Of a stretch of DNA of 64,000 nt, positions 39,341 to 50,196 are shown piece by piece. The stretch spans positions 9,443,768-9,507,767 of the forward strand of contig CM065300.1 in NCBI GenBank assembly GCA_032871835.1. Reading direction: 5' to 3'. Both the position numbers and the translations under genes were made by a program. The notes under the pieces were generated by a model, which ran no database searches, was not told the DNA's origin, and worked only from the letters and a program-made list of their open reading frames with translations. Position 1 is the stretch's first letter; every line of letters begins with the position of its first letter. Source of the DNA: Dipteronia dyeriana (Eukaryota; Streptophyta; Magnoliopsida; Sapindales; Sapindaceae).

Positions 39341-39554
39341 GGATTCAGATCCCCTCGTCATCTTCGTTTTTCATCACCTAGCTTGTCATCACGTAAATCA
39401 ATGGTCTGGATTAATTATATATTTTGGTTGAGTAAAATATAAAAATTGATAGAAATAACCTAGATCATTGATTTGCTACATTAGACACGTGTCAAAAAAT
39501 TATGAAGTTGAGGATGAAGTGATGAGAGAAAATGTGAGGAGATGATCAGGATCC
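39341..39554. mobile_element. 214-bp Mutator-like MITE with 9-bp target duplication
   Basis: The left end is GGATTCAGATCCCCTCGTCA and the right end on the other strand is GGATCCTGATCATCTCCTCA. The flanks ATATTTATT (39332-39340) and ATATTTATG (39555-39563) match at eight of nine bases. A 9-bp duplication is the mark of Mutator-like elements. It is non-coding. Confidence 0.6.
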
Positions 39555-40016
39555 ATATTTATGTCTAATTACTAATTGGTTTACAACTATACAAGTTGGT
39601 CGTGCAAATTGATCTGAGCATAGCTAGCTAACCATTAGTAATGCCTTTACATTAATGGGTTGTAAATTGTAATATAGGATTCACATGACATTTGGGAAAT
39701 TAAATTTTCATCTCAAGTATTTAAATAAATACAAATTCAGCTCAAACACGTACTATTCAACTTATTCCTCCTATACCGCCACCCATCCATTGCGATGGCA
39801 AATCTAGTCGGAGGTGGCTCGCAACTAGACATGACCACGGTTGGAACCGTGAGCATGCCTACTCGTAACCTCCTCCCACATCTGCGGGGAGGCGGAAAGC
39901 TTTCTCCATGAAAACTAGAGAGATACGATTTGTCGCAACCTCCTCCCAGATCCGAGAGGAGGCCATAAGCTTTCTTTGTAATGCCTCCTCCATGGCTCCA
40001 TGTAAAGGATAAGAAT

Positions 40017-40927
40017 TAGAGTGGTGATATTGACACACCCATTGTTGAACTATTAACACCCAATTTTTTAAATTATTTAATATTTATTTTTTTTCTTTAT
40101 CAAACTACATAAATAGACGTACAATTTTTATTAAAAAGAATACCGTATAAAATAAAACTAATAAAAACCCCACTTTCCTTATTTCAAAACCTTAATAACA
40201 TATATTATTTCAAATCATTGAATGTTTACAATTTTTGTTTATAATTTTTTTCAGATCTCAATCTCATATTTTCCATGTTTAGTATCACTTTCCTTATTTC
40301 AAAACCCTAATAACATAGATTATTTTAAATCATTGAATGTTTACTATTTTTTTTTCTTCAGATCTCAATCTCATATTTCCTATATTTAGTATTTTTTTTC
40401 ATTTTATTGTTCCACGTATTTGTTTTGTTTTTCTTTTCAAATTTCAGATTCATGTTTGTTAGTTTTTGCTTGTTTTTTTTTTCTTTTAGAGTTTTTATGC
40501 ATTCAATGATTTGTATTCACACCAAGAAAACATAATCTCTAATGAAACGAAACCATACCGAAATCATCGCTAAAAAAATAATAAAATGATCAATATCACA
40601 CTCATAATCTACCACCAACAATTCAATCGATTACAGGATTACAGGAAAAAAAACCTCGTCTAATAAGGATGGCTTTACCATGATCATAAGAAGAAAAAAA
40701 ACAAATATGGATGTTATATGGATATAAGAAAACTGTATATAAATATTAGAAAAATGTAATTATTTTTTTTAAGATATGTGGTGTATTAAGTTTGAAAATA
40801 TGTAAAAGGGTAATCCATGAAATAAATTAAAAAATTTAATGAAACCATTTAATTTTATATAATTAAATTAAAATTTGAGAAGTTGGACAGATAATTTAGT
40901 AATGGGGGTGTCAATAGCACCACTCTA
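40017..40927. mobile_element. 0.9-kb TIR element with TAGAGTGGTG ends
   Basis: The first 20 bases (TAGAGTGGTGATATTGACAC) match the inverted right end (TAGAGTGGTGCTATTGACAC) at 19 of 20 positions. The flanking 8-mers ATAAGAAT and AGAAGTAT agree at six of eight, so an old hAT insertion is likely. Inside is a direct repeat of about 120 bases (40170-40280 and 40287-40395, with CTTTCCTTATTTCAAAACC and CAGATCTCAATCTCATATTT). No transposase is present. Confidence 0.65.
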
Positions 40928-43199
40928 AGAAGTATAGAAACATCTAGATTTACTTTGGGTTATTATTATTATTATTTTATTTGTAAAAAGATGATTTTAC
41001 AACTTAGCTACCCTTCGACTACGGTATTAAATTGCACTATTAGTCAAACCGTTAACCAACATAATTAAATTAATGGTAAGCTTACCTGGACCATGGTTCA
41101 TAGCTGCTGCATGCAAGGCCGTCATCTGATCGGGGCCTTCATAGGCTGGTGATGTGCAAGTTTCTAATATTTCAACCACTATTCCTAAAGAACCTTTTGC
41201 AGCAGCAGCAATGTAGAGTGGAGTTTCACCACGTTTATTAGAAGAATAAAGGAAATCAGGATCTTCTCTAGTCAATATTTTCACAATATCCAAGCGTTTA
41301 TATCGCCCTGCCACATGCAATGCGGTGTCACCCTCATTGTTAGTCATTCCGATCAGCATCCGCTTGGCTTCTCCTATTCCACTCTCCAGGTCTTCATGTT
41401 GAGATTTTGCACGATTGATAAGAACTTCCACCATATCAGAATGTCCGTATTTTGCCGCAACATGTAGCGGTGTTTCACCATTGACATTAAATTGAAGAAG
41501 TGGCGATGGACATTTGTCAAGTATATCTTCCACGAACTCGGTTGATGCAGTTTCCAATATTGATGATCTATTTCGGGACATAATGTTGATATGCAAGATG
41601 GTATTCTTGTTTGGTGTTATGATCGGGTTAATCTCTCTCGTGGTATCTTTAAAGGGCTCGATATTACCCTCAATTGCAGCTATAATGTACAATCGAGAAT
41701 TCACATACGTACCTGAAATGTTTATTCAAAGAAAAAAGAATTTAACTCAGAGGAATAATAAGATAAAATTAAAGGCTTCGTTGGTGTTAATGACGTCAAG
41801 ACACCTTATGAATTAATTATAATAATAAAAAAAAGGAAACTACGTATATAGTAGCACATCCACTTTCAGTAAATTAATAGAAAATTTCGTAAATAAAAAA
41901 TTAAATTGGAAGTCCACTTCAACTCGAACAAAGTTTTATGTCTTTAATATTTTCCACCGACAACTTACAAATATATATAAGTATAAAACAAATCTTCGAA
42001 GTATGATTTATATGACAATTACAAATTAACAAAAGCAATTGATCATGTAAGAGAATAATTTTGTTTGCAAATGACCTTTTAACCATCGCTTATGCATATC
42101 ATAATATCAGTTTGACAGATGATTCAAATTTTTTAAAACAAACTGTTTTTTTTTACACAATGATATATTCATATATATATATATATATATTCCGTTTATT
42201 TTTATACATTTTATATCTATTTTTTATGAAATTTATATCCACTAAAATGTGGATGGGTTGAAACAAAAAGAGTAAATCACATGATTTTTTTTTTAAAAAA
42301 AATTAAGTTAATCACATGATTCACATCCATAAATAATTTTTATTGATAAAAGGGTAAATTGTGTTCAAAAGAAAACCCACCGGAACAACGGCGTTGACCC
42401 GAGAACGATGATGGGTCTCGATTGACTGAGCATGGAATCGGGTCTTGGTGACCCATGAGATCAAGAAAACCCATTTTATGGTTTAGTGGTGCTTTGGATG
42501 TGAATTTGGAGGTGATCTGGTGTGAATTTGGTTGTTGTAAGAAGAGAAGAAATATGGGTTTGGGTTGAAGAATTCTAGGTTTGGTTTTGATTTTTAAATG
42601 TGATGGTGATTTGATTTGATTTTTTTTTTTAAATTCTTTTAACAATTGTTTTTGCTTTTTTTCCAATTTAATTATCATTTAATAATATTTATTTGTTTTT
42701 AAAATTACTTTATAAATTACCATTATACCCTTTGATTATATAAGATTTTAGAACCTCTTATGTTATTTTATATTTTTATCATCATTGACTTTCGTTGACT
42801 TGATAGAACCCTAATAAAATTGAATGGTAAAAATTAAATATGTATTATCCGAAAAATGATGGACTAAAAATTACAATACCAAAAAATCATGAACTAAACA
42901 CATATTAATACAAACTACGAGAATTAAAATACGATTTATCCTTGCTAAAATAATGTCATTTCTTTCTATTCCCTTAAAGTTCCCATTCATTTAGTAAGAA
43001 TATGAAAGTCCAAAACGTTGCTATTTTCCTTCCTCTAGTATAGACATCCGCAATAAATTTTTTTAAACGAACTAGTTAAAGGTTTCAAAATTGGAAATCG
43101 TGAAATTCTAGTTTGTAATGTTCTAAGAGTATTATATGTATATCTTTTTCCATGGACTTGATGTATTTGTAAAGATATCGTATTTTAAATAAGATACCC

Positions 43200-43955
43200 T
43201 TAGAGCATCCCTAACCTTAGTACCAATCATTAAAATAGTGTAAGATTTCTCTCCAATCCAGCACCAATCTTCACGCTACTTTGTATATTATTGATTTGCA
43301 GTGGCAGAAGTAGCGCAATCTGGTGAGATTGCCCTACTTTGCTGGCTGATATTTTTTTTGTTTGCCCTCAATTTTGTAAAATTTACACTTTTAGAAACTT
43401 TCTTTAATACTTTTACGATGTGGTCCCTCATATTATAAAACTGTTTAATTACAATTTTATCCTATTAAATAACATTTATTACAATTGTATCCTTATAATT
43501 ATATAATGCTTTTGGTTAATATATATATTTGTTTTAATTGAATTAGTTTTTATATTTATATTTATAATAAACTAAAATAAAGTATATAATACAAAAATTA
43601 CTAAATGTCATTAATAATGAAAAACACTAAATTTAAAACAAAATATGTACTTTTCATTTCGTATTTGTTATTTCTTTTATGAGATGTAATGTCGAAGTTA
43701 AATTAATAATAAATATAATATTTTAGTTAATTATATTTAATTCTGAATTTATGAATTTATGAACCTATCATAATATTATGTTAATTGAGGGGTACAATGT
43801 TAATTTTTGAGAATAATGAAAAAGTGAATATTTAGGGAATATTCTTTTTAGAGTAAAATTTACTACAATAGATTGGAGATGGTGGAGTGGAAGTTGTTGT
43901 ATTTTACTACAAAGTTGTAACAAAATAATGTCAAAAGTTGGATATGGTCTTAGTA
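43200..43955. mobile_element. Possible MITE with GAGCATCCCTAACC-like end
   Basis: The left boundary GAGCATCCCTAACC and the inverted right boundary GACCATATCCAAC are similar to ends of a common plant MITE class. The interior is AT-rich and non-coding. Exact ends and target duplication are not resolved. Confidence 0.3.
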
Positions 43956-44654
43956 CCATTAAGTTTGGTTGATAGATAAACTAATTCAATGCATATTTTA
44001 AAATTTGCAACGTGTCATTTATGTGTTTTTTATTTATTGATTTATAAAAAGAAAAAGAATAATGAAAACGGTGGTTTTGGTTTCAGTTTCAAAATTTGAA
44101 ATCACATTTTATAACATTTGAGGAAATCGTATTCTAAAAATAAAAACTCTAAAAATGCGTCTGATTAATACAAAAATATCAAAATATAAAAAATAATTAA
44201 AATCTTAAAAAAAAGAAACGGAAAAAGAAATATAATTTTTTATCCCTTTTATGAGTTCTCACGGCCTCATCTCTGCTCTCTCCATCCCTTACATTTCTTT
44301 TTTCTCTTTGTGATTGGATTTGGGGTGGGTTTTAATTGGATTGAAGTTTTTTTAGTTGGATATGCAGTTGTGTTTAGTTTTTTTTGTTGAACTCAGAAGG
44401 TAAAAAATTGACAGTTGAGTTGTCGACGATGGAGGTCGGCGAAGTCTGCTCCCTCTTCGTCTTCCTCATCTTCATCGTGCTATGGAGATCTGTACCTGAT
44501 GAAGATCGCACGATGGAGGATTGATGATCTTATGTTTTGTTTTGGGTTTGATGAATATCGATTCATGGGTTGTATTTTGTATTTGATAAATCTGTATTTT
44601 GATTTGGGCTTGTTTTGTGATTATAGTTTGTTTTAGTTTTTTTTTTAAAAAAAA

Positions 44655-44800
44655 TCTGATGACTCTTCTTTTCCTTTCGTTTGAATTGGATTTGATGACT
44701 CTTCTGGGTGACTCTCCTTTTTTGATCTGGATTTGATGACTCTTCTTTTGGCATTTTTTTTTTTAAAAAAAATTCTGATGACTCTTCTTTTGTGTTGAGT
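44655..44800. repeat. Tandem repeat with GATGACTCTTCTTTT
   Basis: The word TGATGACTCTTCT occurs four times within 150 bases, with spacers of varying length (GGATTTGATGACTCTTCT and similar). Confidence 0.7.
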
Positions 44801-45416
44801 AACGAATCTGGGTTTGTTAAAGTTGTGTTTTTTTAAAATAAAATAAAATTCTGAGTGTCATGGAAGAAGAACTGCGTAGAAGAAGATGAGAAACAGAAGA
44901 AGAGAAGAAGAATGACTCAAGAGTCAAACGAACGAATGAACGAAATTAAAAAAAGTGAGATTTTTTTTTTAAAAAAAAAAGGAAAGTGAAAAATAAAAAA
45001 TAAAATAAAATGAAAAACATGTTTAAAGTGTTTTTTTATATTTTTTTAATTTTAGTATTGGTTTTGATTTTTAAAAACAAAACGGAAATCAATTAATGAA
45101 TGTCCGGTCTTGTTTAATTCTACTTTTGGTATAGTATAAATATAAATGAAAATCAGTTAATAATGATAATTAGAGTGAGGATTACATGTTGATAACCAGT
45201 AATGTTATTATACAAAATATCTATAATTATCGAAGTGGACATTTTTCATCCGTCGGTCAAACATTACTCAAGTTAATAGATAGAATAAAAGTATTTTCGT
45301 TTAAACATAATATCTTTTAATATATTAAGTGTGTCACTGTGTCCACTTAAAAAAGGAAATATTAGATAAAATGTTATGAAACTTAAAAAAATAAAAAAAA
45401 ATTGGATTCGGAGAGT

Positions 45417-46566
45417 AGGAGTCGTTTGTTTTTTTGTCTGAAAACTGAATGGGGACTGAAATCTAAATCTGAATGATATGCTTGTCTCACATCTGAATAT
45501 AATGTCAACATGTTTGTTTTTCTAAAATAAAATTGTCTGAAAATAACTAATTTTACATATATACCCGTACTAATTAAAAGAAACAATTTAACATGCACCA
45601 TTTTTTATAAGATTTTTTATGTTATTTGGTAAACAAAATTCAATTTAATAAAACAAAAAATTTATCAAAAAATATAATTTTACATGTTCTGCAAACAAAG
45701 TTCAAATTTAATTTATTATTTAAAAAAAAAGAGTTCAAGTTCAATATGCACCGTATGAAAAAAAAAAGTTATTGATTTTTTTAAAAAAAATTGGTTATTG
45801 AATTATATATATATAATTATTCTATAACATCTTCAAGCCACAAAATTGAATCAATTCGGTAGACAAATTTATCGAGTACCGGATGAATAATTAGATAAAA
45901 ACAAATTATACAAAGTTTTATCTTGATAGGAGTTAAAGAAATTCAATTGTTCAATCTCATGTAAAAAGTTCAAGTTATTGTTTTAAAAAATAAGAACTCA
46001 AGTTCAATATGCACCGGAAGTAAAAAAAAAAATTATTGATTTTTTTTTTTGAAATAGATTCTTGAATTATATATATAAATTATTCTATAGCATCATCAAA
46101 CCACAAAATCGAATCAATACATTAGATAAATTTATTGAGTACTAAATGAATAGTTAGATAAAAAAAATATACAGAATTCTTACCATGATTTTGTAGGAAC
46201 TAAAGAAATTCAATTGTTCAATCCACGAAAAATTTAATATAAAGAAATGATTAGTGTTTTTTTTTTCCTTTCTAAAACCTGTTTAAAATAAGAAATATGT
46301 TATATATATAAAATAAAAATTCTACACCATATCAAATTATAATAGATTTGGAAATATATCTTTTTTGGGAGGGTAGACTTGGAAGTGAATATATTAAATG
46401 TAATACAGTGATTTGAAATTAAGTTAAAAGTCAAGATTTCTTACTTTTTTTTAAGTTGTTTTTTTATATTTTTAAGTTGTTTGACCACTTTAAAAAACAA
46501 ATAAAACAACTTAATGAATTCAATTCATACCCATTAAGTTTTAAGTTAAAAAAACAAACGACCCCT
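45417..46566. mobile_element. 1.15-kb TIR element with about 36-base inverted ends
   Basis: The left end AGGAGTCGTTTGTTTTTTTG and the inverted right end AGGGGTCGTTTGTTTTTTTA continue to match through AAAACT(G/T)AATGGG, giving about 36 bases of imperfect inverted repeat. The element has an internal direct duplication (45731-45959 and 45994-46229). No coding capacity and no clear target duplication were found. Confidence 0.6.
45731..46229. repeat. 263-bp-period tandem duplication inside the TIR element
   Basis: Two diverged copies share CAAGTTCAATATGCACCG, TTATTCTATA(A/G)CATC, CACAAAAT(T/C)GAATCAAT and AAAGAAATTCAATTGTTCAA in the same order. Each copy is about 230 bases. Confidence 0.8.
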
Positions 46567-47043
46567 AGATGTAGTCACGTACTCATATAGATGGATTCAG
46601 AATTCAGAAACCATTTAAATCTCAGAAGATAAAAAGGGAGAGGGGTCTCTATCTTCAATGAATTTCCATCATGCCATTGACATCAAATAGATTTCTGTCA
46701 AGTAAAGAAGATTTATCAACCAGGATCTCCATCATAGGATTTTAGGATTTCATTAATGGATATCCAAATCCAACTATGGATCTTTACCGTTGATGGAAAA
46801 GATCCGTCGATAATCTTCACCAAAGATGGAGATTCAATCTATTTTTTTATTTATTTTAATTAAATTTTTAAAATTAAGATTTTATGTTTGTAAATTTATT
46901 TACGGAATTTTATGACCTCCATTTTAAGATTTCGAGAACAATTTATATATATATTAGATTGTTCAATATAGTTTTACATTCTATTTTATTTTAATCATTT
47001 ATTTTAATTTACCTTCAAGTTACAACTACTCTATCTAAAAAAA

Positions 47044-47972
47044 GGGTTAATGTTAAAAAAAAACCCTCTAGTTTGTATTTTTAGCTAAAAACCATCCTTT
47101 AGTTTCATTATTGGTCAAAAACCACCCTCTAGTTTGATTTTTTAGTCAATAACCACATTCGGTTAATTCTGTTAATATTTTTTACGAATATACCATTTTA
47201 CCCTTTGTATTCACATTTAAACAAATAAAAAAAAACGTTTAAAAAATTTAATTAAAAAATATATATCAAAATACAAAAACAAATAACAAAATCCTTTCAT
47301 TTTTCTCTCTATCCTCCGTCGACCTCTCCTCTCTCACTCGATCTTCATCACTCTCACAGACCACACCAGACACCATCTCTCTCCTGTCATTTTTTTTTAT
47401 CTCTCTGCCTCTCACTCGATCTGCGCACCAGACACCACCATCTTGGCCGCCGCGGTTGGCCGAGTTCGCAGCAAACTTAGCCGTCGTGATTCGCCGAATT
47501 CCTCAGTCGTGGCAAACTGGGCCGCCGTGGTTCGGGTTCCTCTCATGGAGAACCATCCAGAGATGGATCTAGTGAGATCCAAGGATCGGGACCAAATCAT
47601 TTTTTTTGTTTCATGTTTTGATTTTTGATTTTGATTTTGATTTTTTTTATTTTTTTTCTTATGTTCTTTGGTTTCCATGAGGATGGTGATGAAGAAAAAA
47701 TTTGTAAGAAAAAGTTGTAATCCAATAAAAACAGATTTGAGTTTTTTTTTTTTTTTAAATATGGGAGATGATTGAATTTTTTTATTTTTTATTTTTTTAA
47801 AAAGGCTATGATTGAGTTTTGTAATCCTATATGGTTTTTGTTTGAGAATTTCCAGAATAATGGAATTTTTTTATTTATCTAGTTATATATTTATGCAATA
47901 AATTTTATTTAATTTTTTTGTTCTTTAAATTGATGTGTTTTAAACTAGAGGGGCATTTTTTAATAGTAACCC
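47044..47972. mobile_element. 0.93-kb TIR element with GGGTTA ends
   Basis: The left end reads GGGTTAATGTTAAAAAAA followed by CCCTCTAGTTTG. The inverted right end reads GGGTTACTATTAAAAAAT followed by CCCCTCTAGTTT. The text AAACCACCCTCTAGTTTG is repeated near the left end. The flanks CTAAAAAAA and ATAAAAAAG could be a degenerate 9-bp duplication. The inside has a GC-richer, CTCTCAC-rich stretch (47310-47560) but no transposase. Confidence 0.55.
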
Positions 47973-48086
47973 ATAAAAAAGTGATTAGTAAATCCTAATA
48001 ACTCATATAAGGAGAAGTCATCTGTTCAGTGATCAGTACTAGAGACTCAGCTTAGTTTACAATTTTGTGGAAGGGATCAAAATTAC

Positions 48087-48165
48087 CTTCAGCTGCAGCC
48101 TCATCCTGATCTGAATTGGTGATGATATCGCCATTGCTGCTTGACGCAGCTTCATCATTTGCACT
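48087..48165 (-). CDS. Candidate 5' exon of the ankyrin gene (acidic N-terminus)
   Basis: On the minus strand a 79-base stretch lies between a good acceptor (TTGTTCAG) and a good donor (GAAG/GTAATT). It encodes SANDEAASSSNGDITNSDQD followed by EAAAE, and ends in the phase needed by the ankyrin exon at 41712, giving EAAAEG-TYVNSRLY. Acidic, Ser-rich N-termini before the first ankyrin repeat are common in this plant family. The intervening 6.4 kb would be one transposon-filled intron. No start codon in this frame is present, so a further upstream exon would be needed. Confidence 0.45.
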
Positions 48166-49526
48166 CTGAACAATTAAACACACAAACTGAGAAAAAGTAC
48201 GGCAAATCAAAGTAGAAAACAGGGAGCAGTATATTAGTTTCCTATCTTTTTACATTGGTCAACATACAGATCAGCTTTTATACTGTTATAAAAGAAAAGA
48301 AGAATGATTGAAGAGCGGCCTTCGCTATGGTACACGTGAGAAACATGTGTTGTACCGTACAAATTGTCCAAAAGCGAACAAATAATATATTAAGTCAAAA
48401 GTGGGTGGATGACACCCCAAACCGGTTGCTTTAAGTAATATATACTTCTATAGTATCCGTTTAGAAGAACATGTTTATTTACTAAAATAGTTTTTTTAAT
48501 TAAATTTTTATTTTAAAAAAATATATATATCATCTGACTGTTGTTCAATAGAGTTTTTGGATAATTAAAAAAAATATTTTATATCTATTTAGAGAAATTT
48601 AAATTTTATACTTTTTCAAGTAGATCTTTTTAAGAATATTAAAAAGTTTAATATAATTCTATCGTTTAAAATAGTTTTTAAATATTTTGATAATCTTATC
48701 ATTTATAAAAGTTTTTTTTTAATTGACAATCAAACGGTCAATATAAAATCTATTTGAAAAAAACTCTTCCGAACAAAGCCTAAATTATACTGATTTATAA
48801 GATAATTTGTTTTAAAAAAAAAATACTGATTTTTTCTTTTTAAATCTGAGTAATAAGTGAAGATTTATCAAACACTTTATATAGGGGCCAAATATATACT
48901 CATATAACACTATAACAAATCTCTCTTAACAGAAAATCTACGCTCACTCGTCGTCATCGAATAGAAAGCTTCTCACACTTAAGTGACATAATTGAAAGCG
49001 TGACCTCACCCTACCATAAACATTGAAGAGGAGTTGTGGATGGTGTGGTGTGAACCACTAGAATAAGAGCAGGTGTACACAAAACTACTTTGTTATAAGA
49101 TCCTAAATTATTCCCAAATTTCATAAATGCCAATAGTCGTATCCCATATTCCTAACGTACAAAACGTATAGTTTGTTTTAAACGTATATGTATAGAACGC
49201 ATATTAATATGAATGTATTGTTTGATGAGGTTAGATTGATCCGATAATAAAATCTTTTATATATATATCATAAAGACGTAGATTCAAATCTCCTCTACTT
49301 AAACTTAAAAAAGAAATTCCAACTTTTAAAGGCCTTATAAACTTAAAAAAGAAATTCCAACATACAATCTAATTTAAAAAATAGAATAGTGTTGGACGAT
49401 GATTAACAACTATATAATTACTATAAAATATATATATACTATATAAATATGTTTATTATATCGAATGAATCAAAAAATACAATAAATATTCTATATTGTT
49501 TTTATTACTATTATTATTATTATGGA

Positions 49527-49698
49527 TATTGTTTGGGTACTGACTGATCAGTACCCATCTATACTGATTAACCAATGGTTGATTGCCACGTAATCCAAAA
49601 CAAGGAGAAAATGATAAAAGTTTCAAGAGTTTTTACCACGTGGCAATATCTCATTGGGGGATCAGTATAGCTGGATACTGACCAGTCAGTACCCAAGC
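49527..49698. mobile_element. 172-bp palindromic MITE
   Basis: The left arm GGGTACTGACTGATCAGTAC continues to CTATACTGAT. The inverted right arm GGGTACTGACTGGTCAGTAT also continues to CTATACTGAT. Each arm is itself partly palindromic. ATT repeats flank it on both sides, so a target duplication cannot be read. Confidence 0.7.
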
Positions 49699-49769
49699 TT
49701 TTTCTATTATTATTATTATTATTATAGTTGTTAATACGTGTCATTATAACATATATTAACGTTATCCTA

Positions 49770-49950
49770 AAAATAAATATCAAAACCCTGTCACCACGTG
49801 AACATGCACAAAAAAAAAAAAAACCTTAACCTAACTCAAGTTAAATGCCAAAACTCAGGACCGATAAATAGGCTTACACGTATTTGATGTAATATCTGCT
49901 CGCTATCAACTTTCTGCCCCTCATCAATAACTTCAAGGACCCCTCTTCAT
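49770..49950. repeat. Segment duplicated at 54905-55105 (copy A)
   Basis: This stretch and 54905-55105 share TAAATATCAAAAC, GTCACCACGTGA, TTAAATGCCAAAA, CAGGACCGATAAATAGGCT and CATCAATAACTTCA in the same order and orientation. On the minus strand copy A contains an open stretch (VLEVIDEGQKVDSEQ). In copy B the same region is frameshifted. It might derive from an exon of a minus-strand gene, but I cannot identify it. Confidence 0.7.
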
Positions 49951-49986
49951 AAATGCTAATAGTCACATTCAGGAGTTCTCGGTATA

Positions 49987-50155
49987 AGAAAATTTTCAAT
50001 GAAACGGTTTTATTCTCATTTAGTGGGATCGTCCCAATAAGATTGTATCATTTATCTCGAGTATATAAATACATATTATAAAACTATGATTTGGTATAAT
50101 TTTATTGGACGGTTTCACCAAACGACAATGAGACCGTTCCATTGAAGATTTTCTC
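49987..50155. mobile_element. Mutator-type MITE with AGAAAAT(C/T)TTCAATG ends
   Basis: Left AAGAAAATTTTCAATGAAAC and inverted right GAGAAAATCTTCAATGGAAC are clearly related. The same GAGAAAATCTTCA(G/A)TG end occurs on the MITE at 54043-54786, which has a perfect 9-bp target duplication. No clean duplication is seen here. Confidence 0.55.
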
Positions 50156-50196
50156 CATATTCATGGGCATATCCATCATTTTTTTAACGGTAGACT

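Larger units (their letters stand above)
38827..41085. other. Large intron of the ankyrin pseudogene, filled with MITEs
   Basis: No exon is recognisable. It contains a GA microsatellite (39125-39142), a small Mutator-like MITE (39341-39554), a short direct repeat with ACCTCCTCCCA..TC and AAGCTTTCT (39865-39975), and a TIR element (40017-40927). Confidence 0.6.
37173..41712 (-). pseudogene. Ankyrin-repeat/PGG-domain membrane protein gene, frameshifted
   Basis: Three minus-strand exons are clear: 41712-41086, 38826-38295 and 37946-37173, with matching phases. The first carries LYIIAAIEGNIEPFK and ankyrin repeats (NGETPLHVAAKYGHSDMVEV, EGDTALHVAGRYKRLDIVK, RGETPLYIAA, MTALHAAAMNH). The second adds GWTPLHYAAYHH, WNVLHFAM and GNTPLHL. 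The third encodes the PGG domain (AALIATVTFTAAFTLPGG) and membrane helices ending LLIYLICRGM. Plant ACD6-like proteins of this layout sit in the plasma membrane and act in defence signalling. Two one-base losses break the frame: at 38433-38437 after TPLHL, and at 37680-37688 before the second membrane block. The terminal membrane segment is duplicated in tandem (period about 206 bp). An upstream exon may lie at 48087-48165. Sequencing error is an alternative to true decay. Confidence 0.85.
41713..48086. other. Transposon-filled region, possibly one intron of the ankyrin gene
   Basis: AT-rich and without recognisable genes. It holds MITE-like pieces at 42347-42945 (AAGGGTAAATTGT against AAGGATAAATCGT ends) and about 43200-43955. 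A GATGACTCTTCTTTT tandem repeat lies at 44655-44800, and larger TIR elements lie at 45417-46566 and 47044-47972. The stretch 46570-47040 shows nothing I can name. Confidence 0.4.
48166..50196. other. AT-rich region with MITEs
   Basis: No gene is supported. It contains a weak inverted pair around 48453-48782, a SINE-like stretch (49220-49310), a MITE at 49527-49698 between ATT runs, a segment at 49770-49950 duplicated at 54905-55105, and a Mutator-type MITE at 49987-50155. Confidence 0.45.

Noticed and set aside
48320..48350. Short hairpin GGTACACGTG...CATGTGTTGTACC
   Set aside because: Only about 28 bases, with no promoter or conservation to support an RNA gene.
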